The notes under the pieces were generated by a model. That model was given only the letters and a program-made list of their open reading frames with translations. It was not told the DNA's origin and did not search any database. The translations under genes were made by a program, and so were the position numbers. Shown in pieces: positions 12,867 through 25,736 of a stretch of DNA of 64,000 bases (the stretch's first letter is position 1; each line of letters opens with the position of its first letter). The DNA lies in the NCBI GenBank assembly GCA_002007465.1, contig LNAC01000758.1:436096-500095 (forward strand). Direction: 5' to 3'. The stretch is from Ailurus styani (Eukaryota; Chordata; Mammalia; Carnivora; Ailuridae).

Positions 12867-13583
12867 GATCATATACCATGAGCAAGTGAGAATTATCCTG
12901 GATTGCAAGGATGTTTCAACATATGCAAAACAATGTCATACACACAGTAATAGAATGAAAGGAAAAAACCTCCTTGACAAACACCCATTCAAAATAAAAC
13001 TCTTAACAAAGAAGGAAGGTACTTGATAGCTCTGGCCTGACACAATGACATAGGAAGACCATCAACTCATCGCCTCCAGGAACACATTAAATCTATATCT
13101 ATGTATAGAGAAATTACTCCTGAAGAATTGAAGGCTTACTTAACAGCTTTTTCGGAACAGAAGACCACACAGAGAACTGCAAGACAGAGGCATAGTAATA
13201 AAAAGAAACCACCAGCACCCAACACTGTGAACTATAGTGGGAAGAACAGTACTAAGGGAAAGTGAGCAGATTAATCTGCTCTGAAGGACACAAAAAAACA
13301 CATGTTTTAGAAGAGTAACTTCTGTATAGAAGATCCAGCCCTAAAACTCCACCAAATGGCAGGGGAGCTGCTGGAAGTCTCTCCAGGTCAGGGCAGCTGG
13401 TGAGTGCAATGGTTTACACTCCCCAACCCCCAAACCTTGGCAATGCAGACCATAGTGGAGTTTCAGATAACACTGCCTGTTGCCTCAGCCAAAACCAGGC
13501 CCCTATGCTACACCAGCCTGAATGCTCTGGGGCACAGGGAAAAATCCATGGTTTAAAAGAGCAATGAGTTTTATGGTGACTAA

Positions 13584-13613
13584 CATAACACACACACACA
13601 ACACACACACAAG
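13584..13613 (+). repeat. (CA)n microsatellite
   Basis: Imperfect CA dinucleotide run inside the LINE-1 leader. Confidence 0.85.
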
Positions 13614-13959
13614 AACAATGAGAATATAGGATCTAGCCCTAGAACCTTGCCAAATGGCAAAAAAGCTGAAGGAACTTTTTCTGGAATGGAGGGGTTGCTG
13701 AGAAGCATGATTTACATTTACCCTTCACCTTGATATCATAGAAGAGGGTGGAGTGCAAGCATGCACTCTAGTTGATCTACCACCTCAGTGACCCCTAGGG
13801 CCCTAGACCACACAAGCCCCAGCTGTCCAACCAAAACGGCCCCAGGGCAGCAAACACAAGGACAAACCTGGTCAGTGCTCACTACAGGTTCAGTTATTGC
13901 ACCCAGGTGACATAGATTTCCGGACGTGTACCATTTCAGCTGAAAACCGCTTGCAAGGG

Positions 13960-14188
13960 GGGTGCCTGGGTGGCTCAGTGGGTTAAAGCCTCTGCCTTCG
14001 ACTCAGGTCATGATCCCAGGGTCCTGGGATCGAGTTCCACATTGGGCTCCCTGCTCGACGGGGAGCCTGCTTCCTCCTCTCTCTGTCTGCCTCTCTGCCT
14101 ACTTGTGATCTCTCTCTGTCAAACAAACAAACAAACAAATAAATAAACAAGCAAACAAACAAATAAATATCTTAAAAAAAAAAAAAAG
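13960..14188 (+). mobile_element. Can-SINE in LINE-1 copy 3 leader, with (CAAA)n tail
   Basis: Head 'gggtgcctgggtggctcagt', full body and a tail expanded to (CAAA/TAAA)n at 14120-14168 followed by poly-A. The TSD 'accgcttgcaaggg' (13946-13959) corresponds to 'actgcttgctaggg' (14189-14202) with two mismatches, giving moderate age. Confidence 0.95.
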
Positions 14189-15413
14189 ACTGCTTGCTAG
14201 GGCACTCTTAGCACAGAACACTCCAGGACCTCCTGGCCTATGCCAGCTTATTTTGGCTATAGCCCTGCCAAAGACCCTCTGTGTGGAGCACCTTGAGACA
14301 CCCTACCATTCACCACACCTTGGCTCCAGTCACCACACCTGCAGTACTCTTGTGCTGAGAAGAGTGGGACATACTGGCCTGCACCTACTTCAGCTTCAGC
14401 TGCCCTGCCCTGGTGCCCTCTGTGGGAATAGCCCTGGGACTCCTCAGGCCCACACCCACTTCAGCTTCAGCCATTCACTGGAGCAGCTGAAGTGTGGAAA
14501 GCAGTGGGACCTCCAGCCCTTATGAGACACAGCTCCAGACAGCCTAGTCCCCAGGCACATACAGTTGACACAGAAAATGATGAGACACAAAACCATTCCT
14601 TCAACATCAGGAAAAGTAAGTGTTCTCCCTAATTCATAGTAACAAACACAGAAAGACAAATTGGGAAGAAAGAAGAGTTTGTTCCAAATGAAAGAACAAG
14701 ACAAACCTTAAAAAAAGAACTAAATGAAAGTGAGATAAGCAATAGGTATCAGAGAAAGTATAAAGTAATGATCATAAACATGCTCACCAGAATGGGGAAA
14801 AGACTGGGAGAACTCGGTGAGAACCTAAATCAAGAATTAGCAAATATATAAAAAGTAACCTATCAAAATTGAAGAAAAAGCAACTGAAATGAAAAATACG
14901 CTAAAGGGAATCAACATATGGGTGGATGCTGAAGAACAGATCAGTCCGCAAGTTAGGATATAAACACCACCCAAGTTGAACAACAGAAAGGAAAAAAGAT
15001 TTTTTAAAATGAGGACAGCTTGAGGATCTCTTGAACAATATTAAGTGAACATTTACAGTTTTATAAAGACATAAAGGGGCAGAAAACTTCCCTAACCTGG
15101 GAAAGAAAACAGACATCTAGGTTCAAGAATCACAAAGAGCTCCACAAAGATAAACTTAAGGACCACACCATGACACCTAACATTTAAAATGTCAAAGGTT
15201 AAAGAGAAGCAAAAAGTTACTTAGGAAGCTATCACCAAAGGGTTATTAGCTGATTTTTCAGTAATAACGTTGCAAGCCAGAAGGGAGGGGCTTCATATGC
15301 AAAAAGCTGAAAGGGAATTGCCTATACCAAACATACTCAACTTGGAAAAGGTTGTCATTCAGAATTGAAGGAAAGATGATGAGTTTCCTCAGACAGACAA
15401 ATTAAAGTTGTTT

Positions 15414-15604
15414 GGGATGCCTGGGTGTCTCAGTCAGGCATCTGCCTTCCACTCAGGTCAGGATCCCAGGGTCCTGGGTTCAGGCCACGTCCAGCTCTCT
15501 GCTCAGCAGGGAGCCTGCTTCTCCCTCTCCTTCTACCTGCCTCTCCACCTACTTGTGATCCCTTTCTTTCCATGTCAATAGAAAAATAATATCTTAAAAA
15601 AAAA
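15414..15604 (+). mobile_element. Can-SINE in LINE-1 copy 3 ORF1 region
   Basis: Head 'gggatgcctgggtgtctcag', slightly shortened in the A-box/B-box interval ('tcagtcaggcatctgcc'), body and A-rich tail. Flanks 'ttaaagttgtt' and 'ttaaagaagtt' are a probable decayed TSD. Confidence 0.92.
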
Positions 15605-15939
15605 AGTTAAAGAAGTTCATCAGCAGTAAACCAGTCTTACAGGACATGTTAAAGGGATGTCTTTAAGTTGAAAAAAAACATAAACAAACATAAAATAATG
15701 AATAAAAATCAAAACTATTACAACATATGCATAAAATGGGAAGGACTAGGGAGGAAAAAAGTTCTTTTAGAACATCTTTTAAGTGGCCATCAATTAATAT
15801 AGATTGCAATAGACTTATATACACTATGTGACTCTTACAGTAACCACGAACTAAAAACCTAACACAAAAAAATAAAAAGAGAGCCACGTATAACACCACA
15901 GAGAGTCATCAATAACAGAGGTCAAGAAAGAAACGTAAT

Positions 15940-16123
15940 GGGCGCCTGGGTGGCTCAGTGGGTTAAAGCCTCTGCCTTCGGCTCAGGTCATGATCTCAGG
16001 GTCCTGGGATCGAGGCCCGCATCGGGCTCTCTGCTCGGCAGGGAGCCTGCTTCCTCCTCTCTCTCTGCCTGCCTCTCTGCCTACTTGTAATCTGTCAAAT
16101 AAATAAATAAAATCTTTTTAAAA
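15940..16123 (+). mobile_element. Young Can-SINE with perfect 15-bp TSD
   Basis: Close to the mustelid-type consensus from 'gggcgcctgggtggctcagt' to 'aaataaataaataaaatc'. A perfect 15-bp TSD 'aagaaagaaacgtaa' is at 15924-15938 and 16124-16138. It is clearly younger than the LINE-1 it interrupts. Confidence 0.97.
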
Positions 16124-16192
16124 AAGAAAGAAACGTAACTATCAAACAACTGGAAAACATGCAATAAATGACAATAAATACCCATCAATTAT

Positions 16193-16375
16193 TTATTTTT
16201 TTAAAGATTTATTTGAGAGAGAAGGCAGAGGAAGGGGCAGAGGGAGAGAATCTTGAGCAGACTCTCCACAGACTGCAGAACCCCAGGCAAGGCTCAATTG
16301 CACAATCCATGAGGTCACAACCTGAACCAAAACCAAGAGTTGGATGCCTAACTGACTGACCCAACCAGGTGCCCC
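16193..16375 (-). mobile_element. Can-SINE, minus strand, in LINE-1 copy 3
   Basis: The complementary tail 'atttatttttttaaagattt' begins at 16191 and the head complement 'caaccaggtgcccc' ends at 16375. TSD 'tcaattatt' at 16185-16193 and 16376-16384. Body divergence indicates an older copy. Confidence 0.92.
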
Positions 16376-17081
16376 TCAATTATTATTTTAAATGTAAATG
16401 GTCTAAAGGCTCTGATCAAAAGATATAAGGCGATAGAATGGATAAAATGCAACATATTCGTTTACTGCCCAAAAGAGCCTCACCTCAGATGTCTGACACA
16501 TACAGATTCTAACTGAAAGGATGAAAAAAAATATTCAATACAAATGGAACAAAGAGCAAAGACTATAAGAAAGAGGAGGGTATTACCTAATGATAAAAAT
16601 ACAAAGCCAAGAATATTTGAGAAAAAAAGACACAAAGTCAGAAAAGAAAAAGAATCAACAACAGACATCACAGAACTACAAAGGATTATAAAAGACGACT
16701 ACGAAACACTATATGTCAACAAACTGAACAAAGTAGAAGAAATGGATAAATTCTGAGAAACATGCAATCTTTCAAACCTGACTCAGGAAGAAATAGAAAA
16801 TCTGAAGAGAAGAATTACTAGTAACAAAATTGAAATGGTAATCAAAAAGCTCTCAAGGAACAGAAGCCCAGTACCATATGGATTCACAGGTCAGTTCTAC
16901 CAAACATTTATAGAAGAGTTAGTATCTATTCTCAAACTATTCCAAAAACTAGAAGAGGAAAGAAAGCTTCCAAATACATTCTACAAGACTACCATTGCCT
17001 GATGTGAAAAAACAGATAAAGAAATTACCAAGAAAGAAAACTACAGGCCAACATCCCTGATGAATATAGATGTAAAAATCC

Positions 17082-17278
17082 TTTTTTCTTTTTTTAAGAT
17101 TCTATTTATTTATGAGAGAGAGAGAGAGAGAGAGGATGATTATGGGGGAGGGGCAGAGGGAGAAAAAGACTCACCAGTGACCAGGGAGCCTGGTGCAGGT
17201 CTCCTCCATCCTGGGACTCCAGGATCATGACCTGAGCTGAAGGCAGACACTTAACCAACTGATCTACCTAGGTGCCCC
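17082..17278 (-). mobile_element. Can-SINE, minus strand, with (GA)n, in LINE-1 copy 3 RT region
   Basis: Complementary tail at 17082-17112, a (GA)n run at 17113-17134, a body with 'aggatcatgacctgagctga', and head complement 'ctaggtgcccc' ending near 17278. Flanks 'agatgtaaaaat' and 'agattcaaaat' suggest a decayed TSD. The L1 RT order resumes at once on the right. Confidence 0.92.
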
Positions 17279-18783
17279 AGATTCAAAATGTTTAACAAGT
17301 TATTAGCAAACCACAATTCAACAACTCATTGAAAGGATCATTCACCATGATCAAGTAGGATTTACTTCAGGAATGCAAGGATGATTTAATATTCACAAAT
17401 CAATGTGATATACCCCATCAACAAAAGGAAGATGCAAATCATGTTTACCTCAAGAGATACAGAAAAATCATTGAACAAAATTCAATATCTTTTCATAATA
17501 AATACTCTCAACAAAGTGCATTTAAAGGAAATACCTGAACATAACAAAGGCCATATACGAAAAATTTACAGCTGACATCACACTCAATGGTGAAAACCCA
17601 AGAGCTTTTCCTCTAAGTTTAGGAATAAGGCAAAGAGGTCTACTCTCATCACTAATACTCAGCATAATACTTGAAGTCCTAGCCAGAAATCAGAGAAGAA
17701 AAAGGAATAAAAAACATCTGAACTGAATAAAAAACATCTAAAAAGGAAGAGAAATTGTTGTTATTTGCAGATGACACAATACTATATATAGAAAACCATA
17801 AAGACTCCACCAAAAAGATATTTGAATAAATAAATCAAATAAATTTGCAAGATAAAAATTAATACAAAGAAACTAGTTGTGTTTCACTAATAATGAAACA
17901 CCAGAAAGAGAAATTAAGAAAACAATTATATTTACAATGGCACCAAAAAGCAGAAAATACCCGGGAATAACCTTAATCAAGGAAGTGAAAGACCTTTTTC
18001 ATGAAAACTGTGAAACATTGATAAGAGCAAATGAAGATGACACAAATGGAAAGATACATTAATATTGTTAATGGTTCATATCAGTCAATGTAATCCTTAA
18101 GAAAACACTAATAGCATTTTTCATACGACTAGAACAAACAAATCTAAAATTTATAGGGAACCACAAAAGACCCAGAATAGCCAAAGAAATCTTGAGACAG
18201 AACAACAAAGTTGGAGGTACCACAATCTCATATTTTAAATTATATTATATTACAAAGCTTTAGTAATCATAACAGTATGCTACTGGCACAAAATAGTCAG
18301 AAAGATTATTGGATCAAAATAGAGAGCCCAGAAATAAAGTCACACTTACATGGCCAATTAATCTTTGACAGAGGTGGTAAGAATATGCAATCGGGGAATA
18401 GACAGTCTTTTCAGTAAATCATGTTGGGAACACAGGACAGCTATATGCACAAGTATAAAACTGAACTACTGTTGTACACAATACACAAAATAAACTCAAA
18501 ATGTAATACAAACCTAAACATATGACTTGCAACCATAAAATTCCTAGAAGAAAATATAGGCAGTGTTTTTGACATTGGTCTTAGCAACATTGTTCTAGAA
18601 ATGTCTTCTCAGTAAAGGGCAACAGTAGCAAAAATAAACTATTGGGACTACACAAAAATGTAAAGCTTTTGTATAGAAATACCATCAAGAAAATGAAAAG
18701 GCAACCTAGTGAATTTGGAAAATATATTGAAAATGACATATTTGATAAAGAGTTAATAATTAAAAATATATAAAGAACTTATA

Positions 18784-18981
18784 GGGTGCCTGTCTGGCTC
18801 AGTGGGTTAAAGCCTCTGCCTTCAGCTCAGGTCATGATCTCAGGGTCCTGGAATCAAGGCCCGCATCGGGCTCCCTGCTCAGCCAGGAGCCTGCTTCCTC
18901 CTCTCTCTCTCTGCCTGCCTCTCAGCCTACTTGTAATCTCTCTCTCTGTCTCAAATAAATAATAAAATCTTTTAAAAAAAC
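18784..18981 (+). mobile_element. Can-SINE in LINE-1 copy 3, 3' part of ORF2
   Basis: Head 'gggtgcctgtctggctcagt', near-consensus body and a 'caaataaataataaaatc' tail. Short TSD 'cttata' at 18778-18783 and 18982-18987. The L1 continues as 'gaactcaatatc'. Confidence 0.95.
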
Positions 18982-19504
18982 CTTATAGAACTCAATATCT
19001 AAAAAACAATCAGATTTACAAATGGCCAGAGAATTAGAATAGGTATTTTTTCCAAAGAAGTCATACAGATGGTCTACAGACACATATAAAGATGCTGAAC
19101 ATCACTAATCATCAGGGAAATGCAAATCAAAACCACAATGAGGTATCACTGAACATTTATAAGAACGGCTAGCTTCAAAAAGAACAAGTATTGGCAAAGA
19201 TGTGGAGAATATCAAACATTTGTCCATTACTGGTAGAAATGTAAATTGGTGCACCAAATGTGGAAAACAATAGGGTGATCCCTCAAAAAATTAAAAATAG
19301 AAATACCATATGATTCAGTAATTTCAATACTGAGTATTTACCCAAAGAAAAGGAAAACACTAATGCAAAAAGATATATACCCCAATATTAACTACAACAT
19401 TATTTACAATAGCCCGCTTATGGAAGTCACCCAAGTATCCACCCATAAAAGAATGAATAAAGAAGATGTGGCTTGTATTTAGATATATAAGTTCTTTATA
19501 TATT

Positions 19505-21130
19505 TTCAAATGAAGAAAATGATCCCACTTACGATAGTATCAAAAATAATAAAATTCTTAGGAATAAGCTTAACCAAGAAGGAAGATCTTTATTTTGAAA
19601 ACTGTGACACATTTATGAAAGAAAATGTGGAGACCCAAATAAATGTAAAGAGATCCCATGTTTATGGATTTTAAGAATTAATATTGTTAAAGTGTCTATA
19701 CTATCCAAAAACATCTATTCACTCAATTCAATCCTATCTGAATTCAAAAAGCACTTTTTACAGAAATAGAAACAACTTCCTAACACATATATGGAAACAC
19801 AACAAACCCAAAGACCAAAGTGATCCTGAGAAAGAACACAGAGAGAGTCCTCATACTTCTTGACTTCAAGTTCTATTATTAAGATCTAATAATCAAAATA
19901 ATATAGTATGAGCATAAAAACAGACATTTAAACCAATATAACAGAGTCAAGAGCCCAGAAATATGCCCAAGCATATAGGGTCAACTAGTATATGAGAAAA
20001 GAGTTGAGACTACTCTATGGAGAAAAAACAATCTCATCAATAAATGGTGCTGGGAAAACTGGATATTCACATTTAAAGAATGAAACTAGGCCTCTATCAT
20101 ATACCACTCACGAAATGAATTAAAAACTTAAGTATAAGGTCTAAAACTATAAAACATCTCAAAGAAAACCTAGGAAAAAGTTTTCTGGCATGGGTTTTGG
20201 TAATGATTTCTTTTTTGGATGTGACACCTAAAGCATAAGCAACCACATAAATAAATAAGTGAAGTGACATCAAACTAAAAAGCTTGTGCACAGGGAAAAA
20301 ATAAATCAACAAAATGAAAATACAACCTACAGAATGGGAGAAAATATTTGTAAACCATAAATACATACAAATACACCCAGACACATAGACACAGACACAC
20401 AGACACTAGAATATCTTCCAGGTATAAAACAAAACAATACAAAAACAAGTAACCTGTGCCACTTGCAAAAACATGAAAGGACCTTGAGGGCTTTATGCTA
20501 AGTGAAATAAGAGAAAAACAAATACTGTATAATCTCATTTACATATATAATCTAAAAACACAAAACAAAAATAGATTAGATTTGTGTTTACCAGTTGTGG
20601 GGGTTAGAAGTAGGAATAATTGGATGAATGTGTTCAAAAGGTACAAACATACAGTCTTAAGATAAATATGCACTAGGGATGTAATATAAAACTTGATGAC
20701 TACAGTTACCACTGCTATATGATATATATGTATATATATATAATATGAATCTATATGATGCATATATATGTGTGTATATATATTGATATATGGATTGTGC
20801 TTGTGTATATGTGTATGTTTGTGTTCGTGTATATGTTTGTGTGTATATGTATATGTTTGTATTTGTGTATATATACATGTGTATATATGTGTGTATATGA
20901 TGTATATATGATATATATGTGTGTGTATATATACACACATATATATGTTTACCATTAATAGTGTAAATCCTAAATCTTATCATAATGGAAAATAATATTG
21001 TGTACATATAATGGATGTTAACTAAACTAGTTGTGTTAATCATTTCATTATATATTTAGGTTCATCATTATGATGTACACCCTACCTTATACAGTGGTAT
21101 ATAGCAATTATATCTCAATAAAAATGGAGA
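19505..21130 (+). mobile_element. LINE-1 array copy 4: 5'-truncated, complete 3' end
   Basis: The copy opens in the mid-to-late ORF2 region ('taggaataagcttaaccaag', 19560-19579). It runs through the late ORF2 landmarks ('aaatggtgctgggaaaactg', 20042-20061), then the 3'UTR ('ttgagggctttatgctaag' region, 20485-20503). An expanded TA/TG microsatellite follows. The true 3' end is at about 21130 ('tatatctcaataaaaatgg'). A gap between 20360 and 20470 shows internal loss plus a (CA/GA)n patch. Frames are broken. Confidence 0.82.
20705..20945 (+). repeat. Complex (TA/TATG/TGTA)n microsatellite in LINE-1 3'UTR
   Basis: About 240 bp of alternating TA, TATG and TGTGTA units. It explains several overlapping chance ORFs on both strands with Ile-Tyr-Thr-His or Tyr-Met-Cys-Val patterns. 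Its position in the L1 3'UTR suggests growth from an original short TA run. Confidence 0.9.
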
Positions 21131-22781
21131 AAAATCTTATGATTCTCTCCGGAGATACAGAAAAAGCATTTGATAAAACACAACTCTTTTTTTATTCTTT
21201 TATTAGAATCTTTGTTAACTACAAATATGAGGCTGCCATTACATTTTCATTAAAGCAAGCAACTTTTATGATAGAAACTCTGAACAAAATAGGTGTAGAA
21301 AGAACATCCCTCAACATAATAAAGCACAGACTAACAGCATTATACTAAAAGCATCAGCAAAAACTGATGTCTTGTTTCTGCTCTAAGAAGAAAGATAAGG
21401 ATGCCCACTGCCAGTGCTTTTATTCAACATAGTACTGCAAGTCCTAGCTAGAGCAATTAGACAAACCAAAGAAAAAAATCGTCCAACTTGGGACAAAAGA
21501 AGTAAAATAGTTATTTGCACACGATACGCTTTTATATATATAAAACTTTGATTCAACCAAAAAACTGTTCAAACCAACAAATTCAGTGAAGTTGCAAGAT
21601 ATAAAATCAACATGAAGAAATCAGCTGCATATCTATGCGCCAACAAAACATGTAAAGAAACTATCTCATCCAAAATAGCACGAAAATCAATAATACACTA
21701 GGGATACATTTAAGCAAGAACATGAAAGATCTATATAATGAAAACTACAAAAACATTCATTAAGAAATTTAAGGAGACGCAAACACACAGAAAGATATAC
21801 CATGTTTATGGGTCACAATTTTGTGAAAATGGCTATACTACCCAAAATCATCTATACATTCAACATATCCCTAGCAAAATTCTATTCATGTTTTTCACAA
21901 AGAAAAACAAACCTAATATATTTATGAAACCACAAAACAGGCAAATAAAAACAAATATCCACAGTAATCCTGAGAAGGAACATTAGGTAAAATCAGCACA
22001 TTACTGATTTCCAATTGAACTGCAAAGCTATAGTAATTGAAATAGTATGGTACTGGCATAAAGAAACAGATTCACTGCAATGAAACAGAATAGAGATCAC
22101 AGAAATAAACTCCCATATTTATAGTCAACTAATATTTGACAAGGGAGCCAAGAATACTTAACAGGGACGGGATAACCTTTACGGCAAATGGTATTGGGCA
22201 ATCTGGCTAACCACATGCAGAAAAATGAAATTGTATCCCTCTCACATACCATTCACAAAAATTAAGGCCAAGTAATTAAATACATAATGAATTCATACAA
22301 CACAGTAACAACAACAACAACAAAACAATAAAACCTTAGGCAGAGGAACTAGTTATTTTTCCAAAGAGGTCATCCAAAAAGCCAAAAGGTACATGAAAAG
22401 GTGTTCAACACTACTAATCATCAGGGAAATGTATATCACAGCCATGAGACATCACCTTATGACTGCCTGAATGGCTGTCATCAATTAAGTAGGAGATAAA
22501 GTGTCGGTGAGGATATGGAGAAAAGGGACCCCTGTGTTCTGTTGGTGGGATTGTAAACTGGTTCGGCCATTGTGGAAAACAGTATGGAAGTTTCTCAGAA
22601 ATTAAAAATATAACTACCATATGTTCCAGTGATTCCACACATGTGTAAATATCCCAATGACATGAAAACAGGCTATATAAGAGATATATGCCCTTACATG
22701 TTCACTGCAACATTATTCACAAAAGCCAATATATGAAAACAATGTGTGTTCATCAACATATAAATGGATAAAGAAGATCTC
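21131..22781 (+). mobile_element. LINE-1 array copy 5: mid-RT to early 3'UTR
   Basis: The copy begins at the RT palm region ('gatacagaaaaagcatttg', 21154-21172) with no upstream sequence of its own. It carries 'aaggatgcccactgcc' (21398-21413) and the following ORF2 segments, and crosses a (CAA)n patch at 22305-22325 that coincides with a deletion. It ends in the early 3'UTR ('aaatggataaagaagat', 22762-22778). A foreign T-rich patch lies at 21186-21205. Coding capacity is lost. Confidence 0.8.
22305..22330 (+). repeat. (CAA)n microsatellite at a LINE-1 deletion point
   Basis: A run of CAA triplets inside copy 5. The L1 sequence on the two sides is not contiguous in the family, so material was lost or replaced here. 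Confidence 0.75.
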
Positions 22782-25736
22782 CAAAGATCTCCTAAGAGTT
22801 GTATGAAGAAGGTAAAGTTAGAGGATCCTGAGCTCACCTCTCACAGGCACAACAAGGAAACTATATATACCACAACTCATTCTGAAAATGACCTGAAGAT
22901 ATGCAGAATGGATCTTCTTTATGTTTAAAGACATAAAGGTGAAGTCATATAAAGAAGGGTAGGAGTGACAGAGATGTGGCCTGGAACCAAATTCCTGGCA
23001 CAATGCCACATAAGCAGGAGGGGTATCATAGGAATAAAGGCCTTCCCAAGGAGTGAAGAGATCAAGCCCCACATTAGGCACCTCTAGTTCTGGCAACCTG
23101 CACCAGGAAGACAAGCATATGTCAGGCTTTGAAAATCAGTAGAGCTTAACCCCAGAAAAACTGGAAAGCTATAGAAAACCAAGCCACACAGAGCCATTTG
23201 AAAAGCACCTGTGCTATGTATGAAGGAGATTTGATTAATTTTAGGGCAAATGCCAGATGATAAGAGACATGTAAGAGGTTTCTCCAGAAAGAGACATACT
23301 GGCAGGCACCTTTATATTTTTGCCCTCCTTCAGCCTAGCTGACCTGACGCTTGCAGGAACCAGTTCTGACACTCTCCATCTACCTTGTTAGCATCACTTC
23401 CCTGCCCCAGATTTCCCCTGAAGAGCCACCAAAACCAACCTGCCTGCCCCAAACAGACACCCCTCATAAGCACCTCCAGCCCCATCACACCTAGCAGGTT
23501 GGCTCTGGCATCCCCCCAAAGTGATAACTATCCACCAGCATGCCTACAACAGTCTCAGTCTAGCCACAAGAGGAGGGTGCATGCAAATCACACAGTTCAA
23601 GTATCTACACAGCCTAGTTCTGGTGACTAGAGGCCTTGAACTACTGGACTCCACAGGATGCTTTCTACATAAGGCCTCTATTTTCAAGACAAGGAGACCT
23701 ATCTGAATTAACACACATAAACAGAGAGCCACACAAAATGAAGAGATAAGGAATATATTCCAGTGAAATAATAAGATAAAATTTCAGAAAAAGAGCTAAA
23801 CAAAATGGAGACTACCCAGTAAAGGTTTCAAAGTAATGGTCATAAAGACGTGGACGGGATTTGAGAAAAGATTGGATGAAATTTTTAAAAAGGACCAATC
23901 AAAAAAAAATTAAATAAATAAAAATAAATAAAGAAAGAACAAAAAGAACCAATCAAGGTGAAAAATACAGTAACTAAAAAGAACAATACACTAGAGGGTA
24001 ACAATGCAGATTAGAAGATGAAAAATGGATAAGTAATCTGGAAGACAAGGTAGGTAATGAAAAGCACCCAAGCTGAACATCAAAAAGAAAAAAGATTTTT
24101 TGTTCTAGAAAGATTTTTTTAAAATGAGGATAGGTTAAAGGACTAATACGATGTCAAGTATGCTAACATTCACCTTGTACAGGTCCCAAAAGGAGAAGAG
24201 AGAGAGAGAGGGCAGAAAGCTTATTTGACAAAATAATAGCAGATAAATTCCCTCATCTGTGAAAGGGAACAGACATCCAGGTTTAGGAATCACAGACATC
24301 TCCCAAAAATATGAACCCAAGGAGGTCCACATCAAGATACAGAATAATTAAAATGTCGAGAATTAAAGATAGAGAATCTTAGGGAGGAGTAAGAGAAAAG
24401 GAAATAGTTATGTACAATGGAAACTCCATAAGGCTATCAGCTGATTTTTCAGGAGAAACTTTGAAGGCCAGAAGAGACTGGCATGACATATTCAACGTGA
24501 TGAAAGGAAAAAACTCCTAACTAAAAATAGTCTATACAGCAAGGTTATAATTCAGAATTGAAGAGGAGATGGAGTTTTCCAAACAAAATTTAAGGAGTCT
24601 ATCACCACTAAACTCGCCTTAAAAGAAATATTAAAGGGAGTTTTTTAAGCAGAAAAGAAAAGCCCTAAGTGAAAGGAAGGAAATTATGAAAGTAAAAGGT
24701 TTCACTGGTAAAAGCAAATAAAAAGACAGTAGAACAGTCACTTATAAAGCTAGTTTGAAGCTACTTAAAAAAGTAGTTAAATCAATAATATCTAAAAAAA
24801 ATTAGCTGAGACATGCAAAATAGAAAGTTGAAAAATGTGGCATATACATAAAACATGCAGTGGAGTAAAAAGTGCCTTTAGGATGTGTTTGAACTTGAGC
24901 ATCCAGCAACTTAATATAGACTGCTATATACATAAGGTGTTACAGATGTTCCTCATGGTGATGACAAACTAAAAACCTATAATAGAGAAATTAAAAAAAA
25001 TCAAAGGAATCCAAGCTTAACACTAAAAAAGTCAAATCACCAAGGAAGAGAGCAAGAGAAGAGAGGAACAAAGAACTACGAAATAACCATAAAATCCTAA
25101 CAAAATGGCTAAGTACATACCTACCAATAATTACTTCAAATGTAAATGGGCTAAATTCCACAGTTAAAATAATTAGGGTACTGAATCAATTTAAAAAAAA
25201 GACACACTATGTTGCCTACAAGAGCATCACTTCAGACATTAGGACACATACAGACTGAACATGAAAGAATGGAAACTGGTATTCCATGCAAATGGAAGCA
25301 AAAAAAAAAAAAAAGCACACTTACATCAAGTTACATAAACTTTCCAGGACTATAACCAGAAAAAAAGTATGGCATTAGGTAATGCTAGAGAATGCAAGAG
25401 GATATAATAATTGTAAATATCTTTGCACCCAATGTAGGAGCACTTAAATATATAAAGTATATAGTAATAGGCATAAATGAAACAATTTACAATAATTCAA
25501 CAATGACAGGGAACTGTAAGATACCATTTATATTAATGGATAGATCAAACAGACAGAAAATCAGCAAGGAAGGAGCAGCTTCGAACAACACATTAGACCA
25601 GATGGACTTGACAGATACAGAATGTGCCATGAAAATACAGCAAAATACACATTCTTTCAAGTTCACATGGAACATTGGCTAGAATAGATTACATGTTAAG
25701 CCACAGAACAAATCTCAGTAAACTTAAGAAGATTGA

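Larger units (their letters stand above)
8241..13040 (+). mobile_element. LINE-1 array copy 2: 5'UTR to mid reverse transcriptase
   Basis: A second L1 starts from a GC-richer 5'UTR-like block (8241-9350) with C-rich short repeats near 9090-9120. The ORF1 and inter-ORF region follow (9350-10700; landmark 'tttctcagcagaaactcttc' at 9993-10012). ORF2 endonuclease (10720-11730) and the first half of the reverse transcriptase (11990-13040) complete it. Three + strand Can-SINEs interrupt it at 10970, 11744 and 12687. Landmarks of the RT part are 'gagattgaatcagtaatcag' and 'attaccctgatacc'. It ends near 13040, where copy 3 begins. Frames are broken throughout. Confidence 0.8.
13041..19480 (+). mobile_element. 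LINE-1 array copy 3: 5'UTR to early 3'UTR with internal deletion
   Basis: This copy starts with 5'UTR-like sequence ('catcgcctccaggaacaca', 13068-13086) and continues through a GC-richer leader (13041-14560). The ORF1 and inter-ORF region follow (14560-16380), then ORF2 from about 16385. Near 16600 the endonuclease region jumps directly into the 5' edge of the RT region, so roughly 0.7-1 kb of ORF2 is missing. RT landmarks are 'caggccaacatccctgatga' (17044-17063), 'aggatttacttcagg' (17358-17372) and the catalytic Asp-Asp codons in 'gcagatgacacaat' (17768-17781). The 3'UTR start is reached at 19300-19470. Six Can-SINEs interrupt it. There are many stops and it is not functional. Confidence 0.82.

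Noticed and set aside
10970..18981. tRNA-like sequences at several places
   Set aside because: These are the tRNA-derived heads of Can-SINEs, diverged and without a complete tRNA fold. They are not tRNA genes.
20539..21043. 138- and 128-codon ORFs rich in Ile, Tyr, Thr and His
   Set aside because: They are translations of a TA/TG microsatellite in several frames, not proteins.
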